DNA of 64,000 bases from assembly GCA_009885805.1 (NCBI GenBank), contig VFJZ01000012.1:53244-117243 (forward strand), in the 5' to 3' direction. The notes below the pieces were generated by a model that searched no databases, was not told the origin of the DNA, and worked only from the letters and a program-made list of their open reading frames with translations. Position 1 is the first letter of the stretch, and the number at the start of each line of letters is the position of its first letter. The position numbers and the translations under genes were made by a program. Shown one piece after another: positions 9,188-18,438 of the stretch. The stretch comes from Actinomycetota bacterium. GTDB lineage: Bacteria > Actinomycetota > Thermoleophilia > Gaiellales > F1-60-MAGs149.

Positions 9188-10110
9188 CGGGCAAGGTGGC
9201 GTTCCTCTTCCCCGGCCAGGGGTCGCAGGAGGTGGGTATGGGCTCCGCCTTTGCGGCCGTTTCAGCGGCGACGCGAGCCGTCTACGACCGCGCGTCGGCG
9301 GCGCTCGGGTTCGATGTCGCGAGCGTCTGCTTCGAGGGCCCCCTCGAGCGCCTCTCCTCCACCGAGATGACCCAGCCGGCGCTGACGGCGACGTCGATCG
9401 CCTGCCTCGCGGCGGTGCGGGAGACGGGCATCGAGGCGGACTACGTCGTCGGTCACTCCGTCGGTGAGTACGCGGCGCTCGTCGCCGCCGGCTCGCTGAC
9501 GGTGGAGGACGCGATGGTCCTCGTGCGGGAGCGCGGTGTCGCGATGGCCGAGGCGGCACTCGAGGCTCCCGGCGCGATGGCAGCTGTGATCGGTCTCGAG
9601 GACCGGCTCGTCGAGGGTCTGTGTGCAGAGATCGAGGGGGTCTGGCCTGCCAACTACAACTGCCCCGGGCAGCTCGTCGTCTCCGGCACCGAGATCGGCG
9701 TGATGGCACTGATCGAGGCTGCCACCGCGGCCGGCGCCCGCCGGGCGGTGCGGTTGAACGTGTCGGGCGGGTTCCACTCGCCGCTGACCGCCTCCGCGGA
9801 GCGACGCCTGCGGCCCGTCCTCGAGGCCGCGACCTTCACGGAGCCGTCGGTGCCGTTCCTGTCGACCGTCACCTGCCAACTCGAGGGGGCACGCGAGATG
9901 GTCGCGGTCCTCGTCCGCCAACTGACGGCGCCGGTTCGCTTCACCCAGTCGGTGGAGGAACTCGTCCGCCTCGGGGTGACCCGGTTCGTCGAGATTGGCG
10001 CCGGGAGCGTGCTGGGCGGTCTCGTCCGGCGCATTGATCGATCGGCGACGGCGGTGTCCGTCTCGGGCCCCGAGGGACTGCTGAAGTTGGAGGCAATCGC
10101 CAATGCGTGA
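9184..10110 (+). CDS. fabD: malonyl-CoA:ACP transacylase
   Basis: A 308-residue acyltransferase that loads malonate onto ACP. LFPGQGSQ (8-15) and the nucleophile motif GHSVGEYAAL (90-99, Ser92) are intact, and FHSPL near 197 supplies the catalytic histidine. The start GTG 9184 overlaps the fabH stop (GTGA); the open frame extends 14 codons upstream, but those lie within fabH. It overlaps fabG by 8 nt. Confidence 0.96.
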
Positions 10111-10852
10111 ACTGGACGGGAGGGTGACGCTCGTCACCGGTGGCTCGCGCGGGATCGGCCGTTCGATCTCGCTCGACCTTGCCAGGGCAGGCGCCCGTGT
10201 CGCGGTGAACTACGCCGCGCGCCGCGACGCCGCCGACGCCGTGGTCGCGGAGATTCGTGCCGCCGGGGGCGACGCTGTCGCGCTGGCGGGAGATGTCTCC
10301 GACCCCGATCAGGCCGCCGGGCTCGTCGAGGCGACGGAGCGCGAGTTCGGCGATGACCTCTGGAACGTCGTCTGCAACGCCGGCATCACCCGTGACAACC
10401 TGATGTCGCGCATCTCCGATGACGACTGGCGAGCGGTGATCGATACGAATCTTGGCGGCACGTTTCACGTCTGCAAGGCGGCGAGTCGACGGCTGCTGCG
10501 CAAGCGGCGCGGCGTGATCGTGACGATGTCCAGCGTCGTCGGTGTCCACGGCAACGCCGGGCAGACGAACTACGCGGCGTCGAAGGGCGGCGTCATCGCG
10601 CTCACCAAGGCGCTCGCGAAGGAGGTCGGTTCCCGCGGCATCCGCGTCAACTGCATCGCGCCCGGCTACATCGCGACGGAGCTCACCGACGTGCTCGGCG
10701 ACGCGCCGCGCGCTGCGATTCTCGGGCAGACCCCGCTCGGTCGGCTCGGCGCGCCCGACGACGTCGCCGGCGTCGTCCGTTTCCTCCTCTCAGACGCGGC
10801 CGCGTACGTCACCGGAGCCGTCATCCCGGTCGACGGCGGGATGGGGATGTAG
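10103..10852 (+). CDS. fabG: 3-oxoacyl-ACP reductase
   Basis: A 249-residue short-chain dehydrogenase that reduces 3-ketoacyl-ACP with NADPH. The cofactor motif TGGSRGIG is at 12-19, CNAG at 91-94, and the catalytic set Ser143/144, Tyr157 and Lys161 (YAASK) is complete. The tail VIPVDGGMGM is typical of FabG. Its stop is one base before the GTG of fabF, so no room exists for the acpP gene often found at this position. Confidence 0.95.
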   Translation: MRELDGRVTLVTGGSRGIGRSISLDLARAGARVAVNYAARRDAADAVVAEIRAAGGDAVALAGDVSDPDQAAGLVEATEREFGDDLWNVVCNAGITRDNLMSRISDDDWRAVIDTNLGGTFHVCKAASRRLLRKRRGVIVTMSSVVGVHGNAGQTNYAASKGGVIALTKALAKEVGSRGIRVNCIAPGYIATELTDVLGDAPRAAILGQTPLGRLGAPDDVAGVVRFLLSDAAAYVTGAVIPVDGGMGM

Positions 10853-10853
10853 G

Positions 10854-12098
10854 GTGCCCCGGCCGCGCGTCGTCATCACCGGGATCGGCGCGCTCAACGC
10901 CGTTGGCAACGGCATTGTGGATTTCACCGAGGGCCTGCGCGCGGGTCGGCCCGGCGGCGCGCCGATCACCCAGTTCGACGCGTCGGACTCGCCGGTACGG
11001 ATCGCCTGCGAGGTGAAGGACTTCGACGTGACGACGGTGCTCGATCGCAAGTCGGCGCGCCGCACCGATCGCTTCGCCCACTTCGCGGTTGCCGCCGCGC
11101 GGGAGGCGGTCGAGATGGCGCGTCTCGACATCGCCGCCGAACCCGACCGGATCGGCACCTCGATCGGCTCCGGCATCGGTGGGCTGAACACGCTCTACGA
11201 CGCCCACCAGCACCTCTTCTCCCGCGGCATCGATCGCTTCTCGCCCTTCTGGGTGCCGGCACTGATTCCCAACATGGGTGCCGCATTCGTCTCGATCGAA
11301 CTCGGCACGCGCGGGCCGCTCGTCGCCTCGTGCACGGCCTGCGCCGCGAGTTCGATGGCCGTCGGCGATGCCGTCATGTACATCCGCAACGGCATGGCCG
11401 ACGTGATGCTCGCCGGTGGCGCGGAGGCGGCCGTCACGCCGATGGGCGTTGGCGGCTTCCACGGCATGCGTGCGATGTCGACGAACAACGACGATCCGGC
11501 GGGTGCCAGCCGGCCGTTCGACCGCGACCGCGATGGCCTCGTGATCGGCGAGGGTGGCGCGGTCCTGGTGCTCGAAGAGTTGACACACGCCCTCGCCAGA
11601 GGGGTGCCGATTCTCGGCGAGGTGACCGGGTACGGCCTGTCGTCCGACGCGGCGCACGTCACCGAACCCGATCCGACCGGCTCGAACCCCGCCCGGGCGA
11701 TCCGCATGGCCCTCGGCGACGCCGGACGCAGTCCGGCCGAGGTCGACTACGTGAACGCCCACGGCACCTCGACGCCCGTCGGGGATGCGTCGGAGACCCG
11801 GGTGCTGAAGCTCGTGTTCGGCGAGGAGGAGGCTCGCCAGACGCCGGTCTCCTCGACGAAGTCGATGACGGGGCACATGCTCGGCGCCGCCGGCGCGACG
11901 GAGGCGGTGATCGCGGTGATCACGATCAACGAGGGCTTCCTGCCGCCGACGATCAATCTCCACCACCCCGACCCGGACTGCGATCTCGACTACGTGCCGA
12001 ACGTCGCCCGCGCCGCCCGGCCGGATGTCGTGATCTCGAACGGGTTCGGTTTCGGCGGCCACAACGCCTGTCTCGTGATCGAGCGGTTCCGGCCGTAG
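10854..12098 (+). CDS. fabF: beta-ketoacyl-ACP synthase II
   Basis: KAS II of 414 residues that elongates acyl-ACP with malonyl-ACP. Active-site Cys163 lies in CTACAASS, and the two histidines are in NAHGTST (near 303) and KSMTGHMLGAAG (near 341). The C-terminal GFGFGGHNA loop is typical. GTG 10854 follows the fabG stop by one base. The longer open frame upstream lies entirely within fabG. Confidence 0.95.
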   Translation: MPRPRVVITGIGALNAVGNGIVDFTEGLRAGRPGGAPITQFDASDSPVRIACEVKDFDVTTVLDRKSARRTDRFAHFAVAAAREAVEMARLDIAAEPDRIGTSIGSGIGGLNTLYDAHQHLFSRGIDRFSPFWVPALIPNMGAAFVSIELGTRGPLVASCTACAASSMAVGDAVMYIRNGMADVMLAGGAEAAVTPMGVGGFHGMRAMSTNNDDPAGASRPFDRDRDGLVIGEGGAVLVLEELTHALARGVPILGEVTGYGLSSDAAHVTEPDPTGSNPARAIRMALGDAGRSPAEVDYVNAHGTSTPVGDASETRVLKLVFGEEEARQTPVSSTKSMTGHMLGAAGATEAVIAVITINEGFLPPTINLHHPDPDCDLDYVPNVARAARPDVVISNGFGFGGHNACLVIERFRP

Positions 12099-12103
12099 CC
12101 GCG

Positions 12104-12109
12104 TACACT
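12104..12109 (+). promoter_or_regulatory. internal -10 box before accD
   Basis: TACACT lies in the 60-nt gap after fabF, the only real gap of the fab/acc operon. It would give accD-accA a start point of their own, with a leader of about 43 nt that contains the repeat GCCGCAAC twice (12110-12125). Confidence 0.4.
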
Positions 12110-12158
12110 GCCGCAACGCCGCAACGCCGCATCGACCGCGTGGCGTCACTCAGGACCA

Positions 12159-13094
12159 TTGGCCCAGATCTCCGTCGATATCGAGCGCGGACCGGACGAA
12201 CCGGCTTCGCCCCACCAGGGCCGCCATCCGAACACGTGCCCGGTCTGCAGTTCGCACTACCGCGACGACGAGCTCGTCGCGGCGCTGCGCGTGTGCCGTC
12301 AGTGCGGTCACCACTTCCGCCTGCCGGCGCGGGAGCGGATCGCCCAGCTAGTCGATGCCGGCTCCTTTCAGGAGGCTGCCGCCGACCTGCGAAATGCCGA
12401 CCCGCTCGCGTTCGTCGATCGGAAGCCGTACACCGAGCGACTGACCGAGGCCGAGCTTGCGACGGGCCTCGGTGACGCCATGCTCGTCGGCACGGCGTCG
12501 GTCGGCGGGCGGCCATGTGCGCTCGCGGTGATGGACTTCTTCTTCATGGGTGGATCGATGGGGAGCGTCGTCGGCGAGAAGTTCTGCGTCGCCGCCGATC
12601 TCGCGGTGGCGAGAGGCGTACCGCTCGTCGCGGTCGCGTCGTCGGGCGGCGCCCGCATGCAGGAGAACGTCCTGGCGTTGATGCAGATGGCCAAGACCGT
12701 GATGGCGGTCGATCAGGTCCGCGCGGCGCGCCTACCCTTCATCTCGATCTGCTCCGACCCGACGACGGGCGGGGTGATCGCGTCATTCGCGGCGCTCGGC
12801 GACGTCATGATCGCCGAGCCGGGGGCGCTGATGTCGTTCGCCGGCCCGCGTGTCGTCCAGCAGACGACGGGTGAGACCCTCCCGACCGATTTCGGCCGTG
12901 CGGAGAGCCAACTCCGCCTCGGTCACGTCGATCTCGTCGTCCCGCGCGCGGAGCTGACCGCGGCGCTGGGTCGGCTGCTGCAGCTGTTCGCGCCGTCGAC
13001 CGACGAACCGACCGCAGACGCGCCCGCGCCCGTGCCACCGCCGGCCGGACCGATGGGATGGCTGCGGCGGCTCTTCGGCGGCGCCGGTGGTTAG
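12159..13094 (+). CDS. accD: acetyl-CoA carboxylase carboxyltransferase subunit beta
   Basis: A 311-residue beta subunit of the carboxyltransferase that moves the carboxyl group from carboxybiotin to acetyl-CoA. The N-terminal zinc ribbon is present (Cys27, Cys30, Cys46, Cys49), followed by the crotonase-fold carboxyltransferase domain with SSGGARMQEN and DPTTGGV. The C-terminal 35 residues are a Pro/Ala tail. The start is TTG 12159, preceded by AGGA at 12152-12155; no ATG or GTG in frame fits better. It overlaps accA by 8 nt. The biotin carboxylase and carrier (accC, accB) are not in the window. Confidence 0.94.
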   Translation: MAQISVDIERGPDEPASPHQGRHPNTCPVCSSHYRDDELVAALRVCRQCGHHFRLPARERIAQLVDAGSFQEAAADLRNADPLAFVDRKPYTERLTEAELATGLGDAMLVGTASVGGRPCALAVMDFFFMGGSMGSVVGEKFCVAADLAVARGVPLVAVASSGGARMQENVLALMQMAKTVMAVDQVRAARLPFISICSDPTTGGVIASFAALGDVMIAEPGALMSFAGPRVVQQTTGETLPTDFGRAESQLRLGHVDLVVPRAELTAALGRLLQLFAPSTDEPTADAPAPVPPPAGPMGWLRRLFGGAGG

Positions 13095-13974
13095 GCTCAC
13101 CGAGGAGGTCCACCGCCTGCGGCGGCGTTTCCAGGAGCGAGGCGAGGAGTCGGACGTCTGGGAAGTCGTCCAGAACGCGCGACATCGCGACCGTCCCTAC
13201 ACCCTCGACTACGCGGAGCGACTCTTCACCGACTACGTCGAGCTCCACGGTGACCGCGTCGGCGGTGACGACCCCGCTCTGGTCGCGGGTATCGCCACCT
13301 ATCACCGCCGCTGCGTCGTCTTCCTCGGCCATCAGAAGGGCCGCGACCTGACCGAGCGCACCCACCGCAACTTCGGGATGGCGAGACCCGAGGGGTATCG
13401 CAAGGCGATCCGCGCCATCGAGCTGGCCGATCGGCTCGGTCTCCCGATCCTGACCTTCATCGACACGCCTGGGGCCTACCCTGGCGTCGGCGCCGAGCAG
13501 GGTGGGCAGGCGGGAGTCATCGCGCGATCGATCCTGGCGCTGGCGCGGGCCGACGTACCGGTCGTCTGCGCCGTGATCGGCGAGGGCGGCTCGGGTGGCG
13601 CGCTCGCCATCGCAGTCGGCGATCGGGTCCTGATGCAGGAGAACGCGATCTACAGCGTGATCTCGCCGGAAGGGTGCGCGGCGATCCTCTGGAAGGACGC
13701 CGGACAGGCGAAGAAGGCAGCCTTCGCGTTCCGGCCGATCGCCCGCGCCTGCCTCGATCTCGGTGTCATCGACGCCATCGTCCCGGAGCCGCCGGCTGGC
13801 GCCCACCGCGACCACGATCGAGCCGCGCGCCTGCTCGACGATGCGATCCGCGGCGCGCTGGCCGAGGTCGAGGCCGAGCCGGCGGCGTCTCGGCGGTCTC
13901 GCCGGCGCGCGAAGTTCCGTGCGATGGGCGTCTGGGGAATGGCCGAGCCCGACGCCGCGCCGGCGATCACCTGA
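13087..13974 (+). CDS. accA: acetyl-CoA carboxylase carboxyltransferase subunit alpha
   Basis: A 295-residue alpha subunit that pairs with AccD. Motifs include GHQKGRD, FIDTPGAYPGVGAEQ, IGEGGSGGALA and SVISPEGCAAILW, all characteristic of AccA. GTG 13087 lies inside accD. The C-terminus is short and basic and then acidic; it overlaps the convergent alpha/alpha-repeat gene tail to tail by 8 nt, with no space for a terminator. Confidence 0.95.
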   Translation: MVRLTEEVHRLRRRFQERGEESDVWEVVQNARHRDRPYTLDYAERLFTDYVELHGDRVGGDDPALVAGIATYHRRCVVFLGHQKGRDLTERTHRNFGMARPEGYRKAIRAIELADRLGLPILTFIDTPGAYPGVGAEQGGQAGVIARSILALARADVPVVCAVIGEGGSGGALAIAVGDRVLMQENAIYSVISPEGCAAILWKDAGQAKKAAFAFRPIARACLDLGVIDAIVPEPPAGAHRDHDRAARLLDDAIRGALAEVEAEPAASRRSRRRAKFRAMGVWGMAEPDAAPAIT

Positions 13975-14803
13975 TCGGCCAGTGGCGCCGCGCCAGCGCC
14001 GGCAGCGCCTGCGACGTCACCCACACCCGCCCGACCTCGTACGGGCCGTACGCGATCGAGCCGTCGGCCGCCTGGTGCTCCCGGAGCCAGGCGAGCGACC
14101 GGCCGATCGGGCGTCGGCAGGCCTGCCTGGCCTGGGCCGCCCATGCAGTCGACTGGGCGTTGGGGCGCTGACCGATGCCGAGCACGTAGCCGTCACCGGA
14201 GCGGAAGCGGTCGAGCGCCCTGAGCGCGCGGCGCACCGGTCGCGACCCGCAGCTGTAACCGACGCTGCGCAGGGCCTGGATGGCGGCGGCCGTCATGTCT
14301 GCCTGCTGGCCCTCGGGGAAGTAGTCGAAGCCTCCGCCCGGCGCCTGATCGGCGAGGATCTGCCTGATCACGGCCCGTGGGACCGGCCTGCGCGCCGCTC
14401 GCAGGGCGATGACGCCGAAGATGGACGCGTTCGTCGCGGCGCCCTTGCCGTAGTAGCCGCCGCGGCGGCTGCGCTCGAGCAGGCGGATCAGGTCGCGACC
14501 GCCGAAGTTGCGGGGGTCGAGCCCGCCCGCGACGGCCGCCATGATCGCGAGTTCGCGGTCGGTCGCCGAGGTCAGCGTCGCGGCCGCCCCGGCAACACAC
14601 TGTGCCGCCTGCTTCGCTGCCGTCGTCCGCCCGGCGGCGCCGAGCGCGATCGCTGTCCACGCCGTGCCCGAGCGGTCGCCGACGCAGCCGTCTGCGGCTT
14701 GCTTCGAGATCAGGTAGTCGGCCGCCTCGCTGACGGAGCTGGCGGCGGCGGGCGGGACTGCCGCGAGCGCCATCGTCAGGAGAACGAGGGTCGCTCGGAT
14801 CAT
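13967..14803 (-). CDS. secreted alpha/alpha-repeat protein, transcobalamin N-domain-like
   Basis: A 278-residue exported protein: a signal peptide (1-22) and then helical repeats of the prenyltransferase/squalene-cyclase type, seen as GGYYGKG, GGGFDYFPEGQQADMTAAA, DGYVLGIG and DGSIAYGPYE at roughly regular spacing. This alpha6/alpha6 architecture is that of the N-terminal cobalamin-binding domain of animal transcobalamin and intrinsic factor. It is the last gene of the riboswitch-controlled ECF operon that also encodes two DUF4430 proteins, the C-terminal fold of the same animal proteins. Inference: an extracellular B12 capture component. No cyclase acid motif (DxDD) was seen, which argues against a terpene cyclase. 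ATG 14803 was chosen because it starts the signal peptide. Confidence 0.75.
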   Translation of the reverse strand: MIRATLVLLTMALAAVPPAAASSVSEAADYLISKQAADGCVGDRSGTAWTAIALGAAGRTTAAKQAAQCVAGAAATLTSATDRELAIMAAVAGGLDPRNFGGRDLIRLLERSRRGGYYGKGAATNASIFGVIALRAARRPVPRAVIRQILADQAPGGGFDYFPEGQQADMTAAAIQALRSVGYSCGSRPVRRALRALDRFRSGDGYVLGIGQRPNAQSTAWAAQARQACRRPIGRSLAWLREHQAADGSIAYGPYEVGRVWVTSQALPALARRHWPIR

Positions 14804-15417
14804 GGGCGCACCACCTCCGGGATGAACTCGACGTGGAACCGACGGGCATGGCGCTCGAGGAGCCGCACGACCGCGGGCCCGGCGACGGCGAGGAGCGCCA
14901 CGTTGGCCGTGGCGTGGGCGAGATCGAACGGCAGGGCGCGGGCATGGGTGACGACGAAACCGTCGACGGAGAAGACCGGCCCGAACGTCGCCAACTGGTA
15001 GACGTCCATGATCGCGCCGAACGCGAACCCCCAGATCGCACCGAAGGCGACGAGGGCCCGGCGCGAGCGGAGCAGACGGCGTGCGAAGCCGGCGCTCGCA
15101 CCGGCGAGGCCCCAGGCCAGCATCTGCCAGGGCGTCCATGGTCCCTGGCCGAGGTACGCGTTCGAGACGAGAGCGGCGGTCGCGCCGACGGCGGCGCCGG
15201 CGCGCGGGCCGAGCGCGAGGCCGGCGCAGATGCAGATGGTCGTGACCGGCTGCACGGACGGGATCGCGGCGAACAGGACCCGACCGGCCGCCGCGGCCGC
15301 GCCGAGCGTCGCCACCAGCGCGACCTCGCGGATACCGCCGGCCGACCGCTCCCACGCGACGAGGCTAACCACCGCGAGCAGGCCAGCCACCGCGAGCGTC
15401 GCCTGCGCCGCGGTCAT
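14800..15417 (-). CDS. ECF transporter S component, probably for cobalamin
   Basis: A 205-residue integral membrane protein with about six hydrophobic segments, the size and hydrophobicity of ECF substrate-binding S components. The segment around residues 45-75 (IPSVQPVTTICICAGLALGP) and the WQMLAWGLAGA stretch resemble S components of the CbrT/HmpT kind. It overlaps the ATPase gene upstream (GCATGA junction near 15414-15417) and the alpha/alpha gene downstream by 4 nt. The cobalamin riboswitch at the head of the operon points to B12 or a precursor as substrate; this is inference from context. Confidence 0.8.
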   Translation of the reverse strand: MTAAQATLAVAGLLAVVSLVAWERSAGGIREVALVATLGAAAAAGRVLFAAIPSVQPVTTICICAGLALGPRAGAAVGATAALVSNAYLGQGPWTPWQMLAWGLAGASAGFARRLLRSRRALVAFGAIWGFAFGAIMDVYQLATFGPVFSVDGFVVTHARALPFDLAHATANVALLAVAGPAVVRLLERHARRFHVEFIPEVVRP

Positions 15418-16721
15418 GCCGCCGCCCCCAGCGCGACGGAGCGCGCCCGGCACATCGCGATCAACTGCCTGTCGTGCGTCGCGACGACGATACTCCGGCC
15501 TGCCGCCGCCCTGTCGCCGAGCAGCGCAGCGAGCGCGGCGCGACGGCGCGGGTCCATCCCGCGGGTGGGCTCGTCCAGGAGCAGGACGGCGGGGTCGGCG
15601 GCGAGTGCGGTTGCGATCGCGACGCGCTCCCGCTCCCCTGCCGACAGGTCGCGGGGGTGTCGCTCGCGGAGCCGGTCGAGGTCGAGGGCGGTGAGCGCGT
15701 CTTCCGCCGCTGGTCCGCCGGAGCGGACCTCGTCGACGACCCTGGCGCACAGCAGGTACCGCCCGGGGTCCTGGGGCACGAGGGCGATGCCGGGGTAGCG
15801 GTCCTCCGCCGCGGCGCCCGTCACGTCGCGGCCCTCGAGCAGGATGACGCCGGCCGCCGGGGCGTCGAGGCCGGCGATGAGCCGCAGGAGGGTCGACTTC
15901 CCGGCACCGTTCGACCCGCGGATCGCGACGATCTCGCCCGCCCCCACCGTGAGGTCGACGCCGGCGAAGACCGCGCGTCCGCCGCGGCCGCCGGCCAGCC
16001 CATGCAGCTCGAGCCGGGTCGGTCCGATCGTGCCGGCTGGCCGCATCGGCCACTCCGGCGCCTCGGTCGCGTCGCCGATGCCGACGACACGGTCGGCGAC
16101 CCCGGCGTAGCGATCCGTGCGGTGCTCGGCCACGACGATTGCGGTGCCCGCGTCGGCGAGTCGGCGCAGGACCGCCGCGAGCAGGGACGCTCCCGCATCG
16201 TCGAGTTGCGCGCTCGGCTCGTCGAGCAGCAGGAGCGACGGGCCCGGCGCGAGGACGCCGGCGAGGGCGACGCGCTGCAGCTCGCCGCCGGAGAGGGTGT
16301 CCGTCGTCCGGCCGGCGAGGGCTCCGGCCGCGACGGCCGCCAGTGCCGCTCGTGCCCGCGGCTCCAACTCCTGCCGGCTGACGCCGTGGTTTGCGAGCCC
16401 GAACGACACGTCACGCAGGACGGAGCGGTACAGCACCTGCGACTCGGCATCCTGGAATGCGATGCCGGCTCGCCGGGCGATGACGGCCACGTCGTGGTGG
16501 CGGGTGTCGAGCCCGTCGACGACGACCGAGCCGCCGAAGCGACCGCCGTGGAAGTGCGGCACGAGGCCGGCGAGGGCGCGCAGCAGGGTCGTCTTCCCAC
16601 CGCCAGACGGTCCGTGGACGAGGACGATCTCCCCGCGCGCGACGTCGAGGCTGAGACCGGCGGCGGCGTCCGCCGCTGCGGCCGGATACCGGTACGTGAG
16701 GTCGCGGACGCGGGCGATCAC
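15414..16721 (-). CDS. single-chain ECF transporter ATPase (two NBDs fused)
   Basis: A 435-residue ABC ATPase with two complete nucleotide-binding domains, equivalent to EcfA and EcfA' joined. Domain 1 has Walker A GPSGGGKT (37-44), LSGGE (143-147) and LLLLDEPSAQLDD (163-175). Domain 2 has GSNGAGKS (269-276), a variant signature LSAGE and VLLLDEPTRGMD. It powers the vitamin transporter with EcfT and the S component. GTG 16721 overlaps the ecfT stop (GTGA), and the S-component gene overlaps its end by 4 nt. The upstream open frame is antisense noise. Confidence 0.93.
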   Translation of the reverse strand: MIARVRDLTYRYPAAAADAAAGLSLDVARGEIVLVHGPSGGGKTTLLRALAGLVPHFHGGRFGGSVVVDGLDTRHHDVAVIARRAGIAFQDAESQVLYRSVLRDVSFGLANHGVSRQELEPRARAALAAVAAGALAGRTTDTLSGGELQRVALAGVLAPGPSLLLLDEPSAQLDDAGASLLAAVLRRLADAGTAIVVAEHRTDRYAGVADRVVGIGDATEAPEWPMRPAGTIGPTRLELHGLAGGRGGRAVFAGVDLTVGAGEIVAIRGSNGAGKSTLLRLIAGLDAPAAGVILLEGRDVTGAAAEDRYPGIALVPQDPGRYLLCARVVDEVRSGGPAAEDALTALDLDRLRERHPRDLSAGERERVAIATALAADPAVLLLDEPTRGMDPRRRAALAALLGDRAAAGRSIVVATHDRQLIAMCRARSVALGAAA

Positions 16722-17563
16722 GAGCGGCTGCCGAGTGTCAGGGCGGCCGCCGAGCCGAGGCCGACGATGAGGGCCGCAGCGGCGACTGCCGCCGCCGACG
16801 GCATGTCGGCCGTCGGGTACCAGCCGAATGCCGCGCCGCCCAGGAGCACCCAGACGGCCACGGCGCAGATGACAAGTCCGAGCCCGACCGCGACCCACTC
16901 GCGGCGGTCGAGCGGACGCTCGCACCACGCCGTCGGCCGGGTCGGACCGTACCCCCGGGCAGCCATCGCCTCGGCGTGCTCGGCGCCGCGGTCGAGAGCC
17001 GCGGCGCAGAGGGGCTCGACGAGGGCCCCCCAGGTGCGCGCTGTCTGGAGTCGCGCACCGGTGACGCGCGAGCCCCGTAGGCGCGTCGCCTCGACGAGGG
17101 CCGTGGCGTCGCGGCGCAGCGCCGGTAGGAGCCGGGCGGCCAGCGTGACCGTGAGCGTCGAGCGGGGCGTGGCGCGCGAGGCGCGGGCAGCGAGCCGGTC
17201 GCGATCGACGAGTCCGAGCCAGGCGCCCGTCAGCAGCGTCACGGCCGCCAGTCGCGTGCCGGCGGCCGCGCCGTAGAGGAGCTCCTCGAGCGTCACCTGG
17301 AGATCGATCACCGCGGTGGTCGGCCCGTCGATCAGGATCAGGTCGCCCTGGCTGGCGACGAACGGATTGACGAGCGCCACTGCGGCACCGGTCACGAGGC
17401 CGATGATCAGGTAGAGGCGGCGCGAACCGGCCGTCCGCCACAGCAGCAGCAGTGCGGCCGCGAGCACCGCCGTCAGGACGACCGGATCGGAGGCAGCGAA
17501 CGCGACGACCACGAGGCCGCCCATGACGAGCGTGCAGGGCAGCGGCGCCATACCGTCGATCAC
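16718..17563 (-). CDS. ecfT: ECF transporter transmembrane component EcfT
   Basis: A 281-residue membrane protein with about six hydrophobic spans and the two cytoplasmic EcfT coupling motifs of the Ala-Arg-Gly kind: TRLRGSRV in mid-protein and AMAARGYG further on. These insert in the ATPase grooves. GTG 17563 overlaps the stop of the upstream DUF4430 lipoprotein (GTGA at 17560-17563). The protein forms the energising module with the fused ATPase next to it. Confidence 0.9.
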   Translation of the reverse strand: MIDGMAPLPCTLVMGGLVVVAFAASDPVVLTAVLAAALLLLWRTAGSRRLYLIIGLVTGAAVALVNPFVASQGDLILIDGPTTAVIDLQVTLEELLYGAAAGTRLAAVTLLTGAWLGLVDRDRLAARASRATPRSTLTVTLAARLLPALRRDATALVEATRLRGSRVTGARLQTARTWGALVEPLCAAALDRGAEHAEAMAARGYGPTRPTAWCERPLDRREWVAVGLGLVICAVAVWVLLGGAAFGWYPTADMPSAAAVAAAALIVGLGSAAALTLGSRS

Positions 17564-18438
17564 CGAGCACCGCCGAAGGCCACCGGCTGGCCGGTCCCGT
17601 CGAAGACCACGGCGTAGCGGCGCGCGAGGACGGACCCGTCCGCCGCGATCGCGCTCGCGGCGACGGCGGCCGCGGGTCCGTCGACGCCGGCGACGACGAG
17701 GAGGACGCCGCCGTCCGCCGTCGCCGTCGCGACGGCGACGGCGCGACCCGCCGGGACGATCTGCGCCTCGCCGGCAGCCGCGTCCCAGACGACGGCGGCG
17801 CCATCCTCGATCCACGCCGTCAGACCCGCGGCCGGCGCGTCCCCTGCTGCCCGTCGCCAGTCCGGATCGCGCTCGCGCAGCGCTGCGTCGGCGCCGACCA
17901 GGATCCGGTTCGCCGCCTGCTCGGCGAGCGTGGCGCCGGCCGCGCGCAGGACCGCGGCGAGCGGCGGGTCGGCCGCGACGACCGGCGCCGGCCCCCTGGC
18001 ACCGCGGACGAACGGCTCCGGCCACGCGCCGACGACGGCCGGGACGTTCGGGTAGGAGCGCCACTTGCGGTAGTCCCACCAGGCCTGGTCGCCGTCGCGG
18101 AGCAGCCATTCACCCGCGCCGACGCCCGCCTCGACACCGTTCACGAAGTAGAGCCAGTCCTCGGCCCGCTCGAGCGATCCGGCGCGTCCGTCGATCGCCT
18201 CGACGAACCGGCCGCCGTAACCGGTCGAGACGTCGGCGACCCCCTCGAGGGCGGCGAGCACGGACTGCCCGGGCGCGACGCGCACCGCTCGGACGACCTC
18301 CTCGCCGTACCCGACGGTGATCAGCAGTTCCGCCGACGGCGCGGCGGCAGCGGTCACCGGCGGCTGCACGCGATGGGAGCCGCAGCCGGCGGCGAGCATC
18401 GCGACGGCCGTCAGGACCGTTGCCGCGCCCGCTCTCAC
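17560..18438 (-). CDS. DUF4430 (transcobalamin-like) lipoprotein
   Basis: A 292-residue predicted lipoprotein: the N-terminus ends in LAAGC, a lipobox that would place the mature Cys on the outer face of the membrane. The next ~110 residues form a DUF4430 domain with DWLYFVNGVEAGVGAGEW and DGDQAWWDYRKW, the signature of the beta domain found at the C-terminus of transcobalamin/intrinsic factor. The C-terminal 150 residues are beta-rich and not recognised. GTG 18438 overlaps the stop of the upstream DUF4430 gene by 4 nt. In a B12-riboswitch operon with an ECF transporter the likely job is surface capture or hand-over of cobalamin. Confidence 0.8.
   Translation of the reverse strand: MRAGAATVLTAVAMLAAGCGSHRVQPPVTAAAAPSAELLITVGYGEEVVRAVRVAPGQSVLAALEGVADVSTGYGGRFVEAIDGRAGSLERAEDWLYFVNGVEAGVGAGEWLLRDGDQAWWDYRKWRSYPNVPAVVGAWPEPFVRGARGPAPVVAADPPLAAVLRAAGATLAEQAANRILVGADAALRERDPDWRRAAGDAPAAGLTAWIEDGAAVVWDAAAGEAQIVPAGRAVAVATATADGGVLLVVAGVDGPAAAVAASAIAADGSVLARRYAVVFDGTGQPVAFGGAR

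Noticed and set aside
13967..14803. Terpene/squalene-hopene cyclase
   Set aside because: No catalytic DxDD motif, too short, has a signal peptide, and is placed in a B12 transport operon.
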